Of a stretch of 33,758 nucleotides of DNA, positions 1 through 7,970 are shown one piece after another (the first letter of the stretch is position 1; each line of letters begins with the position of its first letter). The DNA lies in NCBI GenBank assembly GCA_910586595.1, contig CAJUJB010000030.1, forward strand, positions 1 to 33,758, read 5' to 3'. The notes under the pieces are model-generated. The model was not told the origin of the DNA. It did not search any database and worked only from the letters and a program-made list of their open reading frames with translations. This stretch comes from an uncultured Muribaculaceae bacterium (GTDB lineage Bacteria > Bacteroidota > Bacteroidia > Bacteroidales > Muribaculaceae). The translations under genes were made by a program, and so were the position numbers.

Positions 1-50
1 GAAAACCGTTGAGGGTCACACCTCCGGGGGTTCGAATCCCTCTCTCTCCG
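1..50 (+). tRNA. tRNA-Ser (NGA anticodon), 3' part only
   Basis: The window opens inside a class II tRNA. Visible are the 3' side of the anticodon loop and stem (GAAAACCGT), a long variable arm whose GAGG and CCTC halves pair, a T-arm with the TTCGAAT loop closed by GGGGG and CCCTC, and the 3' acceptor strand TCTCTCC with discriminator G at 50. The long variable arm plus GA at anticodon positions 2-3 indicates serine with an NGA anticodon. The first anticodon base lies outside the window, so the isoacceptor cannot be named. CCA does not appear to be encoded. Confidence 0.85.
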
Positions 51-64
51 CAAAAAGGTAACCG

Positions 65-99
65 AGGCCTTGTAAGCAGATGCTTACGAGGCCTTTTTT
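65..99 (+). terminator. Rho-independent terminator of the tRNA-Ser gene
   Basis: AGGCCT at 65-70 pairs with AGGCCT at 89-94, and GTAAGC at 72-77 pairs with GCTTAC at 82-87. The stem is therefore about 12 bp with one internal mismatch and a 4-nt loop, followed directly by six T. It lies 15 nt after the tRNA and ends that transcript before the arginase-family gene. Confidence 0.85.
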
Positions 100-140
100 C
101 TATTTGTCGTTTACCATGAAATGCTATAAAGAGAATATTT

Positions 141-1007
141 ATGAAGACAATACGATTGATATATCCCCAGTGGCAGGGTGGAAATATTGCCCGCTGGATT
201 CCGAATATCGCGCCAGAAGATGCTTCGCGTGGGTATTATCTCGGATCTATGCTGTTGAATTTCCTGGCTCCAGAAACAGACAATGAAACTTTTACGGTGC
301 CTGTTTCTACGGATGTCACTGCGCGGATTGAGAAGAATGGTGTGCTTGATCAAGATATAATTGTGGAGCAGACCAGAGCTGCTCTTGACACACTGCGCAT
401 CGCTAATCCAGACAAAGTGGTGACATTAGGCGGGGAATGCTCGGTAAGCGTACCGGTATTCTCTTATCTGGCAGATAAACATAAAGGAGATGTGGCGATA
501 GTGTGGATTGACGCCCACCCTGATATAACATTGCCAGGTGATGACTACAATGGTTATCATGCGATGGCTCTAACCGCCTGCATGGGTATGGGCGATAAGA
601 ATATAGTGGGGCAACTTCCCGCAAGTGTGCCGCCTGCGGCTGTGTGTCTTGCAGGCCTTAGAGAATGCGAATATCCCTATATCGAAAAACGTGTATCGGA
701 GTTTGGTTTAGCTCATTATTCTCCACAACAACTTGCCGGCTCAAGTCAACCGGTGATTGAGTGGCTTAAAATGTCTGGCAAATCAAAAGTTATGATCCAC
801 TTCGACATGGATGTAATGGATCCGGCCGATATACTTGCTGCTGTGGCTGACGGGCCTGCCGGGGGATTAAAACTCAATGAAGTTGTACGCTTGATAAATG
901 ACATTGCGTCATATAAGGAACTCGTGGCTTTGACTATCGCGGAGCCTATGCCAAGACTTGCGATAAGGCTGAAGAATATGCTGGGCGAGTTGCCTCTGAT
1001 GCATTAA
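141..1007 (+). CDS. Arginase/agmatinase-family protein (ureohydrolase fold), divergent
   Basis: This 288-residue cytoplasmic protein has no signal peptide. The ureohydrolase metal motifs are in the right order: GGECS at 97-101 (canonical GGDHS), IDAHPD at 123-128 (canonical DAHxD), a GYHAMAL segment with H140, FDMDVMDP at 221-228 (canonical SxDxDxxDP) and E258 in TIAEPMP. Family members hydrolyse guanidino or related C-N bonds (arginine, agmatine, formiminoglutamate) using two Mn ions. Here the metal-binding His of motif 1 is Cys, and the usual PGTG-like loop after motif 3 is replaced by ADILAAVADGPAGG. The substrate is therefore open, and arginase activity should not be assumed. The GrpB-like gene starts 2 nt after its stop, so the two are probably translated together. 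Confidence 0.82.
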   Translation: MKTIRLIYPQWQGGNIARWIPNIAPEDASRGYYLGSMLLNFLAPETDNETFTVPVSTDVTARIEKNGVLDQDIIVEQTRAALDTLRIANPDKVVTLGGECSVSVPVFSYLADKHKGDVAIVWIDAHPDITLPGDDYNGYHAMALTACMGMGDKNIVGQLPASVPPAAVCLAGLRECEYPYIEKRVSEFGLAHYSPQQLAGSSQPVIEWLKMSGKSKVMIHFDMDVMDPADILAAVADGPAGGLKLNEVVRLINDIASYKELVALTIAEPMPRLAIRLKNMLGELPLMH

Positions 1008-1009
1008 GC

Positions 1010-1561
1010 ATGGATAAATTGAAAGATATGTCGCTGGAGGAGCTATGGGAATTATTCCCAATTATATTGTCTCCTCATAGCCCGGAGTGGAAAACATGGG
1101 CGGATAACGAAATACAATCATTATCCAGCCTGCTTGCACACTATACTCCGGTGATCAACCATATCGGGAGTACTGCGGTGCCGGGTATCATGGCAAAGCC
1201 TATTGTGGATATTCTTGTTGAAATATCGAGCGACTGTGACTGGCATGAGGTAAAAAACATTTTGGAGGAGTCGGGCTATATCTGCATGAGCGAGTCGGCG
1301 AATAGAATGAGTTTCAACAAGGGCTACACTCCGTCGGGCTATGCCGCCAGGGTGTTTCATATCCATATTCATGTCCTCGGCGACAATGATGAGATTTATT
1401 TCCGCGACTGTCTGCGACGGAATCCGATTGTTGCGAAGGAATATGAAACTCTGAAATTAAGCCTTCTTCCCAAATATAGAAACAACCGCGACGGCTACAC
1501 CGAGGCCAAAACCGACTTTATAAAGACCGTAATGGCGTCAAAGATTGACCAGCTCGATTGA
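1010..1561 (+). CDS. GrpB family protein (UPF0157, nucleotidyltransferase-like fold)
   Basis: The product has 183 residues. The family signature is clear: HIGSTAVPG near 51-59, followed by the KPIVDILVEI strand, which matches the GST/SxPGxxxKPxxD pattern of nucleotidyltransferase-fold GrpB proteins. HIHIHV near 117-122 is the second conserved block. The biochemical role of stand-alone GrpB proteins is not established. The start ATG lies 2 nt after the stop of the arginase-family gene, which suggests translational coupling. Its last 24 nt overlap the 3' end of the convergent FMN-binding gene, so no terminator can sit between the two transcripts. Confidence 0.87.
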   Translation: MDKLKDMSLEELWELFPIILSPHSPEWKTWADNEIQSLSSLLAHYTPVINHIGSTAVPGIMAKPIVDILVEISSDCDWHEVKNILEESGYICMSESANRMSFNKGYTPSGYAARVFHIHIHVLGDNDEIYFRDCLRRNPIVAKEYETLKLSLLPKYRNNRDGYTEAKTDFIKTVMASKIDQLD

Positions 1562-2020
1562 TTGTTTGCCGGAGAGGCGCTCGATGGTCATTTCGAGCAT
1601 TAAGCAACGCGAGAATCCGCTGGCAATCTCTTTTTCCAAGCCTGCTGCATCATCGGGGTTGCATCGTCGCCCTAAAATCTTAAGTGTGCGCAGTTTTTCG
1701 TCTTCCTCTTCTATAATCCTCACAGTGCCAAATGCAATTACGCTCCGAAAGTAGGTGGTGTATGTCTCGGGGTGAATCTCATCTTGAGCAATGACAGTAA
1801 ACGAAGCCTTGTTGTTAGACTTCAAAATATCCACCTTATGGCCCTTCAGAGCTGAGTGAAAATAGATTTTCCCATCGGCATACACGTGACTCAACGGCAC
1901 TCCATATGGCTGCAGGTCTTTATCGCACAGGGCCAAGACCCCAGATGTCGTACTACAGAGAATCTCTATGCATTGTCCATAGGGTAGCTGTTGTTTTATG
2001 CGGCGCATCTTTCTTCCCAT
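1538..2020 (-). CDS. Pyridoxamine 5'-phosphate oxidase-like FMN-binding protein (NimA-like)
   Basis: This 160-residue protein has the split-barrel flavin-binding layout of the PNPOx/NimA group. An N-terminal Arg-rich helix is followed by GVLALCDKDLQPYGVPLSHVY (near 27-47), the IYFHSALKGHKVDIL strand-helix (near 52-66; the HxALxGxK element contacts FMN phosphate in relatives) and SFTVIAQDE. In Bacteroides some relatives reduce 5-nitroimidazoles (Nim), but most family members are uncharacterised, so resistance is only a possibility. Its ATG shares one base with the TGA of the upstream SMR gene (TGATG), so it is the second gene of a coupled two-gene operon. The 3' end overlaps the GrpB-like gene convergently by 24 nt. 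Confidence 0.85.
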   Translation of the reverse strand: MGRKMRRIKQQLPYGQCIEILCSTTSGVLALCDKDLQPYGVPLSHVYADGKIYFHSALKGHKVDILKSNNKASFTVIAQDEIHPETYTTYFRSVIAFGTVRIIEEEDEKLRTLKILGRRCNPDDAAGLEKEIASGFSRCLMLEMTIERLSGKQSIELVNL

Positions 2021-2343
2021 CAGTGCATGAATTTTAGTCCGACAATAGAGAGAATCAGGGTTGTGATGAAGAACAAGCGCCAGAAAGTAGCCGGTTCATT
2101 AAAAAATAAAATTCCGACTATAACGGTGCCCACAGCTCCAATCCCGGTCCAAACGGGGTAAGCTGTGCCGATGGGTATCGTCTGGACTGATTTTGACAGT
2201 AATACCATGCTGAGGGTAAGACAGAGTAAGAACCCTATGCCCCACAGGCACCATGGAGTTCCCGATAGTCCTTTCATTTTACCAAGACAAAACGCAAAGC
2301 CGGTTTCGAAGCAGCCGGCTATGATGAGAAGAATCCAATTCAT
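2020..2343 (-). CDS. sugE: Small multidrug resistance (SMR) family exporter, SugE/Gdx-like
   Basis: The 107-residue product has four hydrophobic helices. The essential membrane Glu is E13 (AGCFETGFA), which couples protons to cation export. The PIGTAYPVWTGIGAVGT block (near 56-72) and the C-terminal IVGLK resemble the SugE/Gdx branch, which exports guanidinium, more than the EmrE/QacE branch. SMR proteins work as antiparallel dimers in the inner membrane. The gene is first in an operon with the FMN-binding protein. I looked for a guanidine riboswitch in the short leader (2344-2413) and saw none. Assignment to SugE rather than a multidrug QacE type rests on motif reading alone. Confidence 0.85.
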   Translation of the reverse strand: MNWILLIIAGCFETGFAFCLGKMKGLSGTPWCLWGIGFLLCLTLSMVLLSKSVQTIPIGTAYPVWTGIGAVGTVIVGILFFNEPATFWRLFFITTLILSIVGLKFMH

Positions 2344-2413
2344 TTCTCAGACAGATGTCCTATTGAGGGCTGCAGCAATACCCGGCGTCTCCTTCTAAGG
2401 TCATATTAGACTG

Positions 2414-2421
2414 CAAATGTA
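2414..2421 (-). promoter_or_regulatory. Putative -7 element for the SMR operon
   Basis: On the minus strand this reads TACATTTG, a full match to the Bacteroidetes -7 consensus TAnnTTTG, 71 nt upstream of the SMR start codon. No clear -33 TTTG is visible upstream. It sits back to back with the helicase promoter element, so the two genes are divergently transcribed from a region of about 40 bp. Confidence 0.5.
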
Positions 2422-2444
2422 CGGAAAAAATCACGATTTTTCGT

Positions 2445-2452
2445 TACCTTTG
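2445..2452 (+). promoter_or_regulatory. Putative -7 element for the helicase gene
   Basis: TACCTTTG matches TAnnTTTG exactly. It lies 30 nt upstream of the ATG at 2483 and 28 nt downstream of the more upstream in-frame ATG at 2417. If it is used, the mRNA begins near 2457, which favours the 2483 start. A good -33 element is not evident. Confidence 0.5.
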
Positions 2453-2482
2453 TGCTGTTTCTCAGTAGAGCTAAGCCCGTAT

Positions 2483-5104
2483 ATGCCGACTTTATTTATT
2501 ACAGTATTTTGTTTAGCAGTTATCGCTGTGGTCGTGATGTCTGCGATTCGGATACATCTCCACCATCAGACAAAAGACTTTTTAGATAGATTCATTAATT
2601 ATCCGGTGTATAGTTCCCGTTTAGTTACAGTGCAATCTGACGGCAACGCATCAGGTATTTCAGAGGGTTTATTTATTGACTTGCGCACCGATTTGACCCG
2701 AAGTTTTCATGGGCAGATAATACCGGGCTCACAAGGCGTTGACTTTATTGATTACTATAAACCATTTTTTCAAGAATCATCTTCTCTTGCAAAAAAACTT
2801 AAAACCTTCCATATAGATGTACCTGAAATAATCTCAAATCTTATCCGTGATTTTGAGAAGATAAATAGTTTAATCAAACAGCATAATGAGGTTGTTATAA
2901 GTGGCTTACTTAGTGAGCATAAAGAGTTTTTTGATCATTGTCTTAAATATCCGTTAGATAGTCAGCAAAGACGCTCAATTGTTTCTGAGGAAGATAATTG
3001 TCTGGTCGTCAGTAGTGCCGGAAGTGGTAAGACATCTTCTATTGTTGGAAAGGTCAAGTATCTCACGGAGATTAAAAAAATAGATCCGCAAAGAATCTTA
3101 CTTATCAGCTATACTAATAAGGCTGCTTCGGAGCTTACTGAAAGAATATCTACTCCCGGATTAAAGGGCTGCACATTTCATAAATTAGCCATTGATATAA
3201 TTGGAAAAGCGACTGGAGTCAAGCCATCTATTTGTGATAATACAGATGCGTTGTTTGGAAAGATTTATCATAGTCTATTAAATAATTCAACGTTTAAGAA
3301 AAGTATCGTGGAGTATTTCGTAGACTACCCAAACGACGAAACTCTTGAGGAACAGCGTGTGAATGAACGACGGGAGTATTTGTCCGAAAAGAAAAATGTA
3401 CGCCTCAAAGCTATGTTTCCAGACATGGATGGTAGACCAGTCTATGTTAGGAGCCTTCAAGAACAAAAGATATGTTTTGCATTAACTTCTCTTGGTATAA
3501 AATTCCGGTATGAAGAAGCCTATGAGTACCAATTGGCAGATGAACTTCACGCGCAATATCGGCCGGACTTTTCTATATATTTTGAAAAAGGTGGTATAGT
3601 CCACCGTATTTATTTGGAACATTTTGGAGTCGACGATCATAGCTGTGTACCTATTTGGTTTGCTACGGATAAGAATATCTCCTATGAAGAAGCCAATAAA
3701 AAATATAATGATGGAATAACATGGAAGAAGGCTGCACACGAGAAGTTTGGAACGCAATTATTAGTAACCTCAAGCGCTGATTTCTACTACTCAGATATAA
3801 GAGAAAAACTCCTGAAACTTTTGCAGGAGGCCGGAGTGCCAATTCAGGAAAAATCGAACAATGAGTTGTATGAGTTAATAATATCAGAGGGTAGTAAACA
3901 AGAGAAAGCGTTTATTAGATTTATAGTTACTTTTGTTACTCTTATCAAATCAAGTTGCAAATCGATCAGAGACGTGTTGAAGGAAGCGAAGGCAGCCAAT
4001 GACGATCGAAGTGCGTTTATCATAAAAAAAATAATTCAACCAGTATATAACCGGTACATCCAGGAATTAAGTGACCTGAAACAAGTCGATTTCACTGATG
4101 TAATTCTGCAAGCAACGGAGCTATGCAGAACCAATCGAATTGTTGAATACGACTATATAATCGTAGATGAGTTCCAAGATATATCTGTTGACCGGTATAA
4201 TTTTCTGAAAGTGTTGCGGGATGGTACTCTTCCGGCAAAACTATATTGTGTGGGAGATGATTGGCAATCAATCTATCGTTTTTCGGGTAGTGATATGGCG
4301 CTGTTTAATCAATTCCCCGAATACTTTGGCGCGACTGATATAAACAAAATAGAAACGACCTATAGGTTTGGAGAGCCATTGGTTTCTCTTTCATCCCGTT
4401 TTATTATGCGGAATAGCTCTCAAATTCATAAGGATATACGTTCCTTCAGGCCTGAAATGAGAACCTTTTTAGAGTTTTATTCCTACGAAAAGCGAGAGTA
4501 TTGCAGTATTATAGAGCAACTTATACGGACTATACCTTCTGATAAATCTATTTTTCTGTTGGGGCGTTATACCTTTGATGACTATTATTTGTCATATAAG
4601 TTCCAGTCCGTCAGGGAAGGCGGTAGATTCTTTTATGTTATTTCCGGGAGGAAGATTGAGTTCTTGACAATACATAAATCCAAAGGCTTGGAAGCTGATT
4701 ATGTGTTTCTGCTGCAATGTAATAAAGATACTTACGGTTTTCCCTCACTTATCGGCGATGATCCAGTGCTGAACTATGTGCTGACTAAAGGAGACCAATT
4801 TCCCAATGGTGAGGAGCGCCGATTGTTCTATGTAGCTATAACAAGGGCTAAGGTGAAAACTATGGTGCTTTATGACCGAAATTACCCCTCTGTATTTGTA
4901 GATGAGTTCCTGCGTCCTGATAGACCTACAGAGAAAAATAATGAAAAACATCCTAATGCCAATAAGCGATGGACGCGCAGTGAGGACTATTTTCTACTGA
5001 AGCTCCATGATGAAGGGAAAAGTATCAGAACTATAGCAATGAAATTAGGCAGAAGCCAAACTTCTATTGTGATGCGCTTGGATAAGTTAAAAAATGAATC
5101 CTGA
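2483..5104 (+). CDS. Membrane-anchored UvrD/Rep-type superfamily 1 helicase with a nuclease-like insert
   Basis: From the ATG at 2483 the product has 873 residues. A hydrophobic segment (residues 2-23, PTLFITVFCLAVIAVVV) is followed by a basic/His stretch, which suggests an N-terminal membrane anchor. All SF1A motifs are present: AGSGKT (179-184), DEFQD (562-566), GDDWQSIYRFSG, TIHKSKGLEADYVFL and EERRLFYVAITRAK (from 777). Between motifs Ia and II lies an insert with RPDF (D362) and YLEHFG (E379), resembling the PD-(D/E)XK-like domain seen in helicase IV-type proteins. The C-terminus (about 826-870, KRWTRSEDYFLLKLHDEGKS onward) looks like a SANT/Myb or HTH DNA-binding module. The start follows the promoter element at 2445; an upstream ATG at 2417 would add 22 residues. 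The gene is noticeably AT-rich, suggesting acquisition. A role in repair or defence is inference. Confidence 0.88.
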   Translation: MPTLFITVFCLAVIAVVVMSAIRIHLHHQTKDFLDRFINYPVYSSRLVTVQSDGNASGISEGLFIDLRTDLTRSFHGQIIPGSQGVDFIDYYKPFFQESSSLAKKLKTFHIDVPEIISNLIRDFEKINSLIKQHNEVVISGLLSEHKEFFDHCLKYPLDSQQRRSIVSEEDNCLVVSSAGSGKTSSIVGKVKYLTEIKKIDPQRILLISYTNKAASELTERISTPGLKGCTFHKLAIDIIGKATGVKPSICDNTDALFGKIYHSLLNNSTFKKSIVEYFVDYPNDETLEEQRVNERREYLSEKKNVRLKAMFPDMDGRPVYVRSLQEQKICFALTSLGIKFRYEEAYEYQLADELHAQYRPDFSIYFEKGGIVHRIYLEHFGVDDHSCVPIWFATDKNISYEEANKKYNDGITWKKAAHEKFGTQLLVTSSADFYYSDIREKLLKLLQEAGVPIQEKSNNELYELIISEGSKQEKAFIRFIVTFVTLIKSSCKSIRDVLKEAKAANDDRSAFIIKKIIQPVYNRYIQELSDLKQVDFTDVILQATELCRTNRIVEYDYIIVDEFQDISVDRYNFLKVLRDGTLPAKLYCVGDDWQSIYRFSGSDMALFNQFPEYFGATDINKIETTYRFGEPLVSLSSRFIMRNSSQIHKDIRSFRPEMRTFLEFYSYEKREYCSIIEQLIRTIPSDKSIFLLGRYTFDDYYLSYKFQSVREGGRFFYVISGRKIEFLTIHKSKGLEADYVFLLQCNKDTYGFPSLIGDDPVLNYVLTKGDQFPNGEERRLFYVAITRAKVKTMVLYDRNYPSVFVDEFLRPDRPTEKNNEKHPNANKRWTRSEDYFLLKLHDEGKSIRTIAMKLGRSQTSIVMRLDKLKNES

Positions 5105-5174
5105 ACATTATTTTTTTATATCTATCAGAGCCTTTTTGCCCTCATCTTAATATATGTTATTAACGAAATTTTCG

Positions 5175-5182
5175 TAAATTTG
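5175..5182 (+). promoter_or_regulatory. Putative -7 element for the GH31 gene
   Basis: TAAATTTG matches TAnnTTTG and lies 55 nt upstream of the GH31 ATG. The only -33 candidate is a weak TATG at 5153-5156, 18 nt upstream, so recognition may be weak or need an activator. The leader would be about 45-50 nt. Confidence 0.5.
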
Positions 5183-5237
5183 CATTGACTTCAGGTATTG
5201 GAGCCTCAGTCATGCTAATTATTAATATCTTAATACC

Positions 5238-7547
5238 ATGTATAAAACCCTTCTGAGTTTTATTTTTCTTTCATTGTCGTTACTTACCGGGATGTATGCA
5301 GCAAATCCCAAAGCTGACGACAAGGCTGTGGTGACAGCCGGAAATGCGCGTTTTACTGTGCTTACGCCAGAGATGATACGCATTGAGTATAGTCCTAAGG
5401 GAATCTTTGAGGACAAGGCGACCTTTGCGGTAATTAACCGTGAGCTGCCTGTGCCTAAATTCTCTAAAAAGGAGAGTGGTGGTTTTCTCACCATCACCAC
5501 CGACCGTCTGAGTCTCCGTTACCGTCTCGGATCTGATCCGATGCTCGAGCCGGCATCTCCGGCTAATCTGAGCATAACCATGAAGCTTAATGGCAAGCCA
5601 GTGGTATGGTACCCTGGTCTTGATGATCCGGCCAATCTACGTGGCACTTACCGTACGCTCGACGGAAATAGCGGCGATGCGTATCGCGACCGCCTCGAGA
5701 GTGGTGTTATCTCACGCTCTGGCTGGGCTGTGATCAATGATTCTCCCTTGGCCGAACGAGCCGACGGTAGCCGCTCGCTGGCGTTTGCCGGTAAAGAGGG
5801 TATTCCAGGTGTCGACTGGCTGGCAGAGCGAGCCGATACTGCGGCGCTTGACCTTTATTTCATGGGTTACGGCCATAACTACAAGCAGGCTCTGAAAGAC
5901 TTTACTCTTATAGCCGGTAAGATTCCCTTACCTCCCGACTATGTGTTCGGATATTGGTACAGCAAATATGAGAATTATACCGCCGACGATTTCCGCAATA
6001 TTGCCGCAGCACTTAAAGAAAACGACATCAATGCTGATGTGATGATACTCGATATGGACTGGCATTGGAACGCTGAGAAAGGCGTGTCGGGTGGCCGTGG
6101 CGGTTGGACCGGCTGGAGCTGGAACCGGAATCTTATCCCTGATCCCGAGGGATTGCTCGACGATATACACGCCGCCAATCTCCATATTGCGCTGAATCTC
6201 CATCCTGCCGACGGTGTCAATGTGGGAGAAGATATATTCCCCGGCATGGCTAAGGATATGGGCCTGACGCAGCCTGTGGAGACCTCTATTCCCTGGCAAC
6301 TCGAAGACAGTGTGTTTGCACGTGCCTTCGTGAAAAATTTCCTCCGACCTTTCGAGAAGTCCGGCGTGGATTTCTGGTGGCTCGACTGGCAGCAGCATCT
6401 CACCAGTCCCTATACCGATGGCCTCGGCGAGACATTCTGGTGCAACCACGTATTTTTTAATGAGATGAAGGCCGGTCGCCCCGACCATCGTCCGCTTATA
6501 TTCCATCGCTGGGGTGGGCTCGGCAGCCACCGTTACCAGGTTGGATTCTCAGGAGACACGTACATCAACTATCCTACGCTCGCATTCCTGCCTTACTTCA
6601 CCGCCACGGCCTCTAACGTCGGCTATGCCTACTGGGGCCATGATATAGGTGGCCATATGAGCGATGGCAAGCATGATGTAAATGATCCTGAACTCCTGCT
6701 CCGCTGGATTCAGGCCGGTGTATTCACTCCGATTTTCCGCACACACGCAACCAAAGGCACCTATATCAACCGCATGATCTGGACATACGATAATTTCCCG
6801 GCGCTTAATGCCGCAGTGAAGCTGCGTTATGCCCTTTTCCCCTACCTCTATACAGCGGCCCGCGAGAGCTACGACACGGGTATTGGCATGTGCCGTCCGC
6901 TTTACTACGAATATCCCGAGGCTCCGGAGGCTTACACTTACGAAGGTGAATACTTCTTTGGCCCGGACATTTTAGTGGCGCCCGTCGTTGAGCCGTCTAC
7001 TGATGGTGTGAGCACGAAAAAAATATGGTTCCCCGAAGGGAACTGGTGGTCGGTTGCCCATAATGAATTGATTAAGGGCAATACGGTGAAGACTCTCGAT
7101 TTCACTCTCGACCAGATTCCGTATTTCTATCGCGAAGGTGCCGTCATTGTCAACAATCCTCCCGAGGTCAAGAGCACAACTGAGCGCCCCGACCGACTGA
7201 TTGTGAATATAGTATCGGGTGCCGACGGCAAAGCCACGCTCTATGAGGATGCCGGCGACTCCAATAATTACGACACCGAGTTTGCCACTACCGTAATCTC
7301 GCAGAAATTCAAGGGCGATAAGGCTGAGTATACCATCGGAGCCCGCAAGGGCAGCGCCGACCGTCTGCCCGAGAGCCGTGCGTATGAACTTAGGATTTAT
7401 AATACTCCGGCTCCACTGGCTGAAAAGGTGAAGGTAGATGGCCGTGTGGCAGATGCGTCTTACGACGCGGCAACCCGCTGCACTACAATCAATGTACCCG
7501 CTGCGCCTTGCTCCAAAGACCGCAAAATCACAGTGAGCTACAACTGA
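5238..7547 (+). CDS. Secreted glycoside hydrolase family 31 enzyme (alpha-glycosidase)
   Basis: This 769-residue protein begins with a clear signal peptide (MYKTLLSFIFLSLSLLTGMYAA). An N-terminal beta domain with RGTYRTLDGNSGD is followed by the (beta/alpha)8 barrel. ILDMDWHWN (near 270) and NLHPADGV lead to the nucleophile D383 in FWWLDWQQ and the probable acid/base D440 in GFSGDTYINY. The C-terminal beta-sandwich carries the GH31 distal-domain pattern (LVAPVVEP, IWFPEGNWW, IPYFYREGAVI) and a DUF5110-like end. GH31 enzymes cleave alpha-linked sugars (glucose, xylose, galactose, GalNAc) by a retaining mechanism. I cannot fix the sugar from sequence alone. No lipobox and no T9SS tail are seen, so it is probably periplasmic. 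It has its own promoter and is followed by a terminator at 7574-7610. Confidence 0.93.
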   Translation: MYKTLLSFIFLSLSLLTGMYAANPKADDKAVVTAGNARFTVLTPEMIRIEYSPKGIFEDKATFAVINRELPVPKFSKKESGGFLTITTDRLSLRYRLGSDPMLEPASPANLSITMKLNGKPVVWYPGLDDPANLRGTYRTLDGNSGDAYRDRLESGVISRSGWAVINDSPLAERADGSRSLAFAGKEGIPGVDWLAERADTAALDLYFMGYGHNYKQALKDFTLIAGKIPLPPDYVFGYWYSKYENYTADDFRNIAAALKENDINADVMILDMDWHWNAEKGVSGGRGGWTGWSWNRNLIPDPEGLLDDIHAANLHIALNLHPADGVNVGEDIFPGMAKDMGLTQPVETSIPWQLEDSVFARAFVKNFLRPFEKSGVDFWWLDWQQHLTSPYTDGLGETFWCNHVFFNEMKAGRPDHRPLIFHRWGGLGSHRYQVGFSGDTYINYPTLAFLPYFTATASNVGYAYWGHDIGGHMSDGKHDVNDPELLLRWIQAGVFTPIFRTHATKGTYINRMIWTYDNFPALNAAVKLRYALFPYLYTAARESYDTGIGMCRPLYYEYPEAPEAYTYEGEYFFGPDILVAPVVEPSTDGVSTKKIWFPEGNWWSVAHNELIKGNTVKTLDFTLDQIPYFYREGAVIVNNPPEVKSTTERPDRLIVNIVSGADGKATLYEDAGDSNNYDTEFATTVISQKFKGDKAEYTIGARKGSADRLPESRAYELRIYNTPAPLAEKVKVDGRVADASYDAATRCTTINVPAAPCSKDRKITVSYN

Positions 7548-7573
7548 ACATTCCCAAGGTAGATAGAAACAAT

Positions 7574-7610
7574 ACGCGCAGGGCAACTCGGATATGGTTG
7601 TCCTGCGCGT
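7574..7610. terminator. Hairpin terminator between the GH31 gene and the cupin gene
   Basis: ACGCGCAGGGCAAC (7574-7587) pairs with GTTGTCCTGCGCGT (7597-7610): 14 positions with one G-U wobble and a 9-nt loop. The downstream TATTTAAAT on the plus strand is only a weak U-run. The convergent gene ends 16 nt away, so the hairpin probably serves both directions. Confidence 0.65.
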
Positions 7611-7625
7611 TATTTAAATGGGATT

Positions 7626-7964
7626 TTAAAGATAATCTTCGCGCTGGGGTGTGAAGACGTCGATGACTTCCCCTCCTTCTATCACTTCGAAAGAGTGGGG
7701 TGTATTGCCCGGAATGGCATATGTATCGCCTGGCTCCATCACCACATCTATTTTCTCATCGCCGTCTACGATAAGTCTGTAGCGACCCGAAATCACATAG
7801 CCGCATTGCTCGTGCGGGTGGCTGTGGAGTGTGGCGAAATTGCCGGCCACATAGTTCATCTTTGTCACCATTGATTTTTCACCTACGGCGAGCGAGTCGA
7901 GGTTGACTCCCTTGAAGGTCTTTTTTATCGCGTCGGCGCGACGTACAAATATTTTCTTTTCCAT
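7626..7964 (-). CDS. Small cupin-domain protein
   Basis: This 112-residue protein is a single-domain cupin. Motif 1 is HSHPHEQCGYVISG, with H47, H49 and Q53 as likely metal ligands and G60 closing the motif. Motif 2 is EPGDTYAIPGNTPHSF, with H90 as the fourth ligand. Such proteins bind a metal ion and act as small dioxygenases, isomerases or ligand sensors; the substrate cannot be told. It lies 6 nt downstream of the stop of the MarR-GNAT gene and is almost certainly co-transcribed with it. That pairing hints that it handles or senses the compound the regulator responds to (inference). Confidence 0.88.
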   Translation of the reverse strand: MEKKIFVRRADAIKKTFKGVNLDSLAVGEKSMVTKMNYVAGNFATLHSHPHEQCGYVISGRYRLIVDGDEKIDVVMEPGDTYAIPGNTPHSFEVIEGGEVIDVFTPQREDYL

Positions 7965-7970
7965 TACTGA

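Noticed and set aside
2344..2413. Guanidine riboswitch in the leader of the SugE-like gene
   Set aside because: The leader is short and I could not find the conserved ACGR-loop hairpins or the ykkC-type core.
1..5104. Genomic island inserted at the tRNA-Ser gene
   Set aside because: The tRNA 3' end is a common integration site, and the helicase gene is AT-rich. I found no integrase, no second copy of the tRNA 3' end as a direct repeat, and a normal terminator follows the tRNA.
5928..6530. 200-codon minus-strand frame inside the GH31 gene
   Set aside because: Antisense shadow across the catalytic barrel of a well-supported enzyme, with no recognisable domain.
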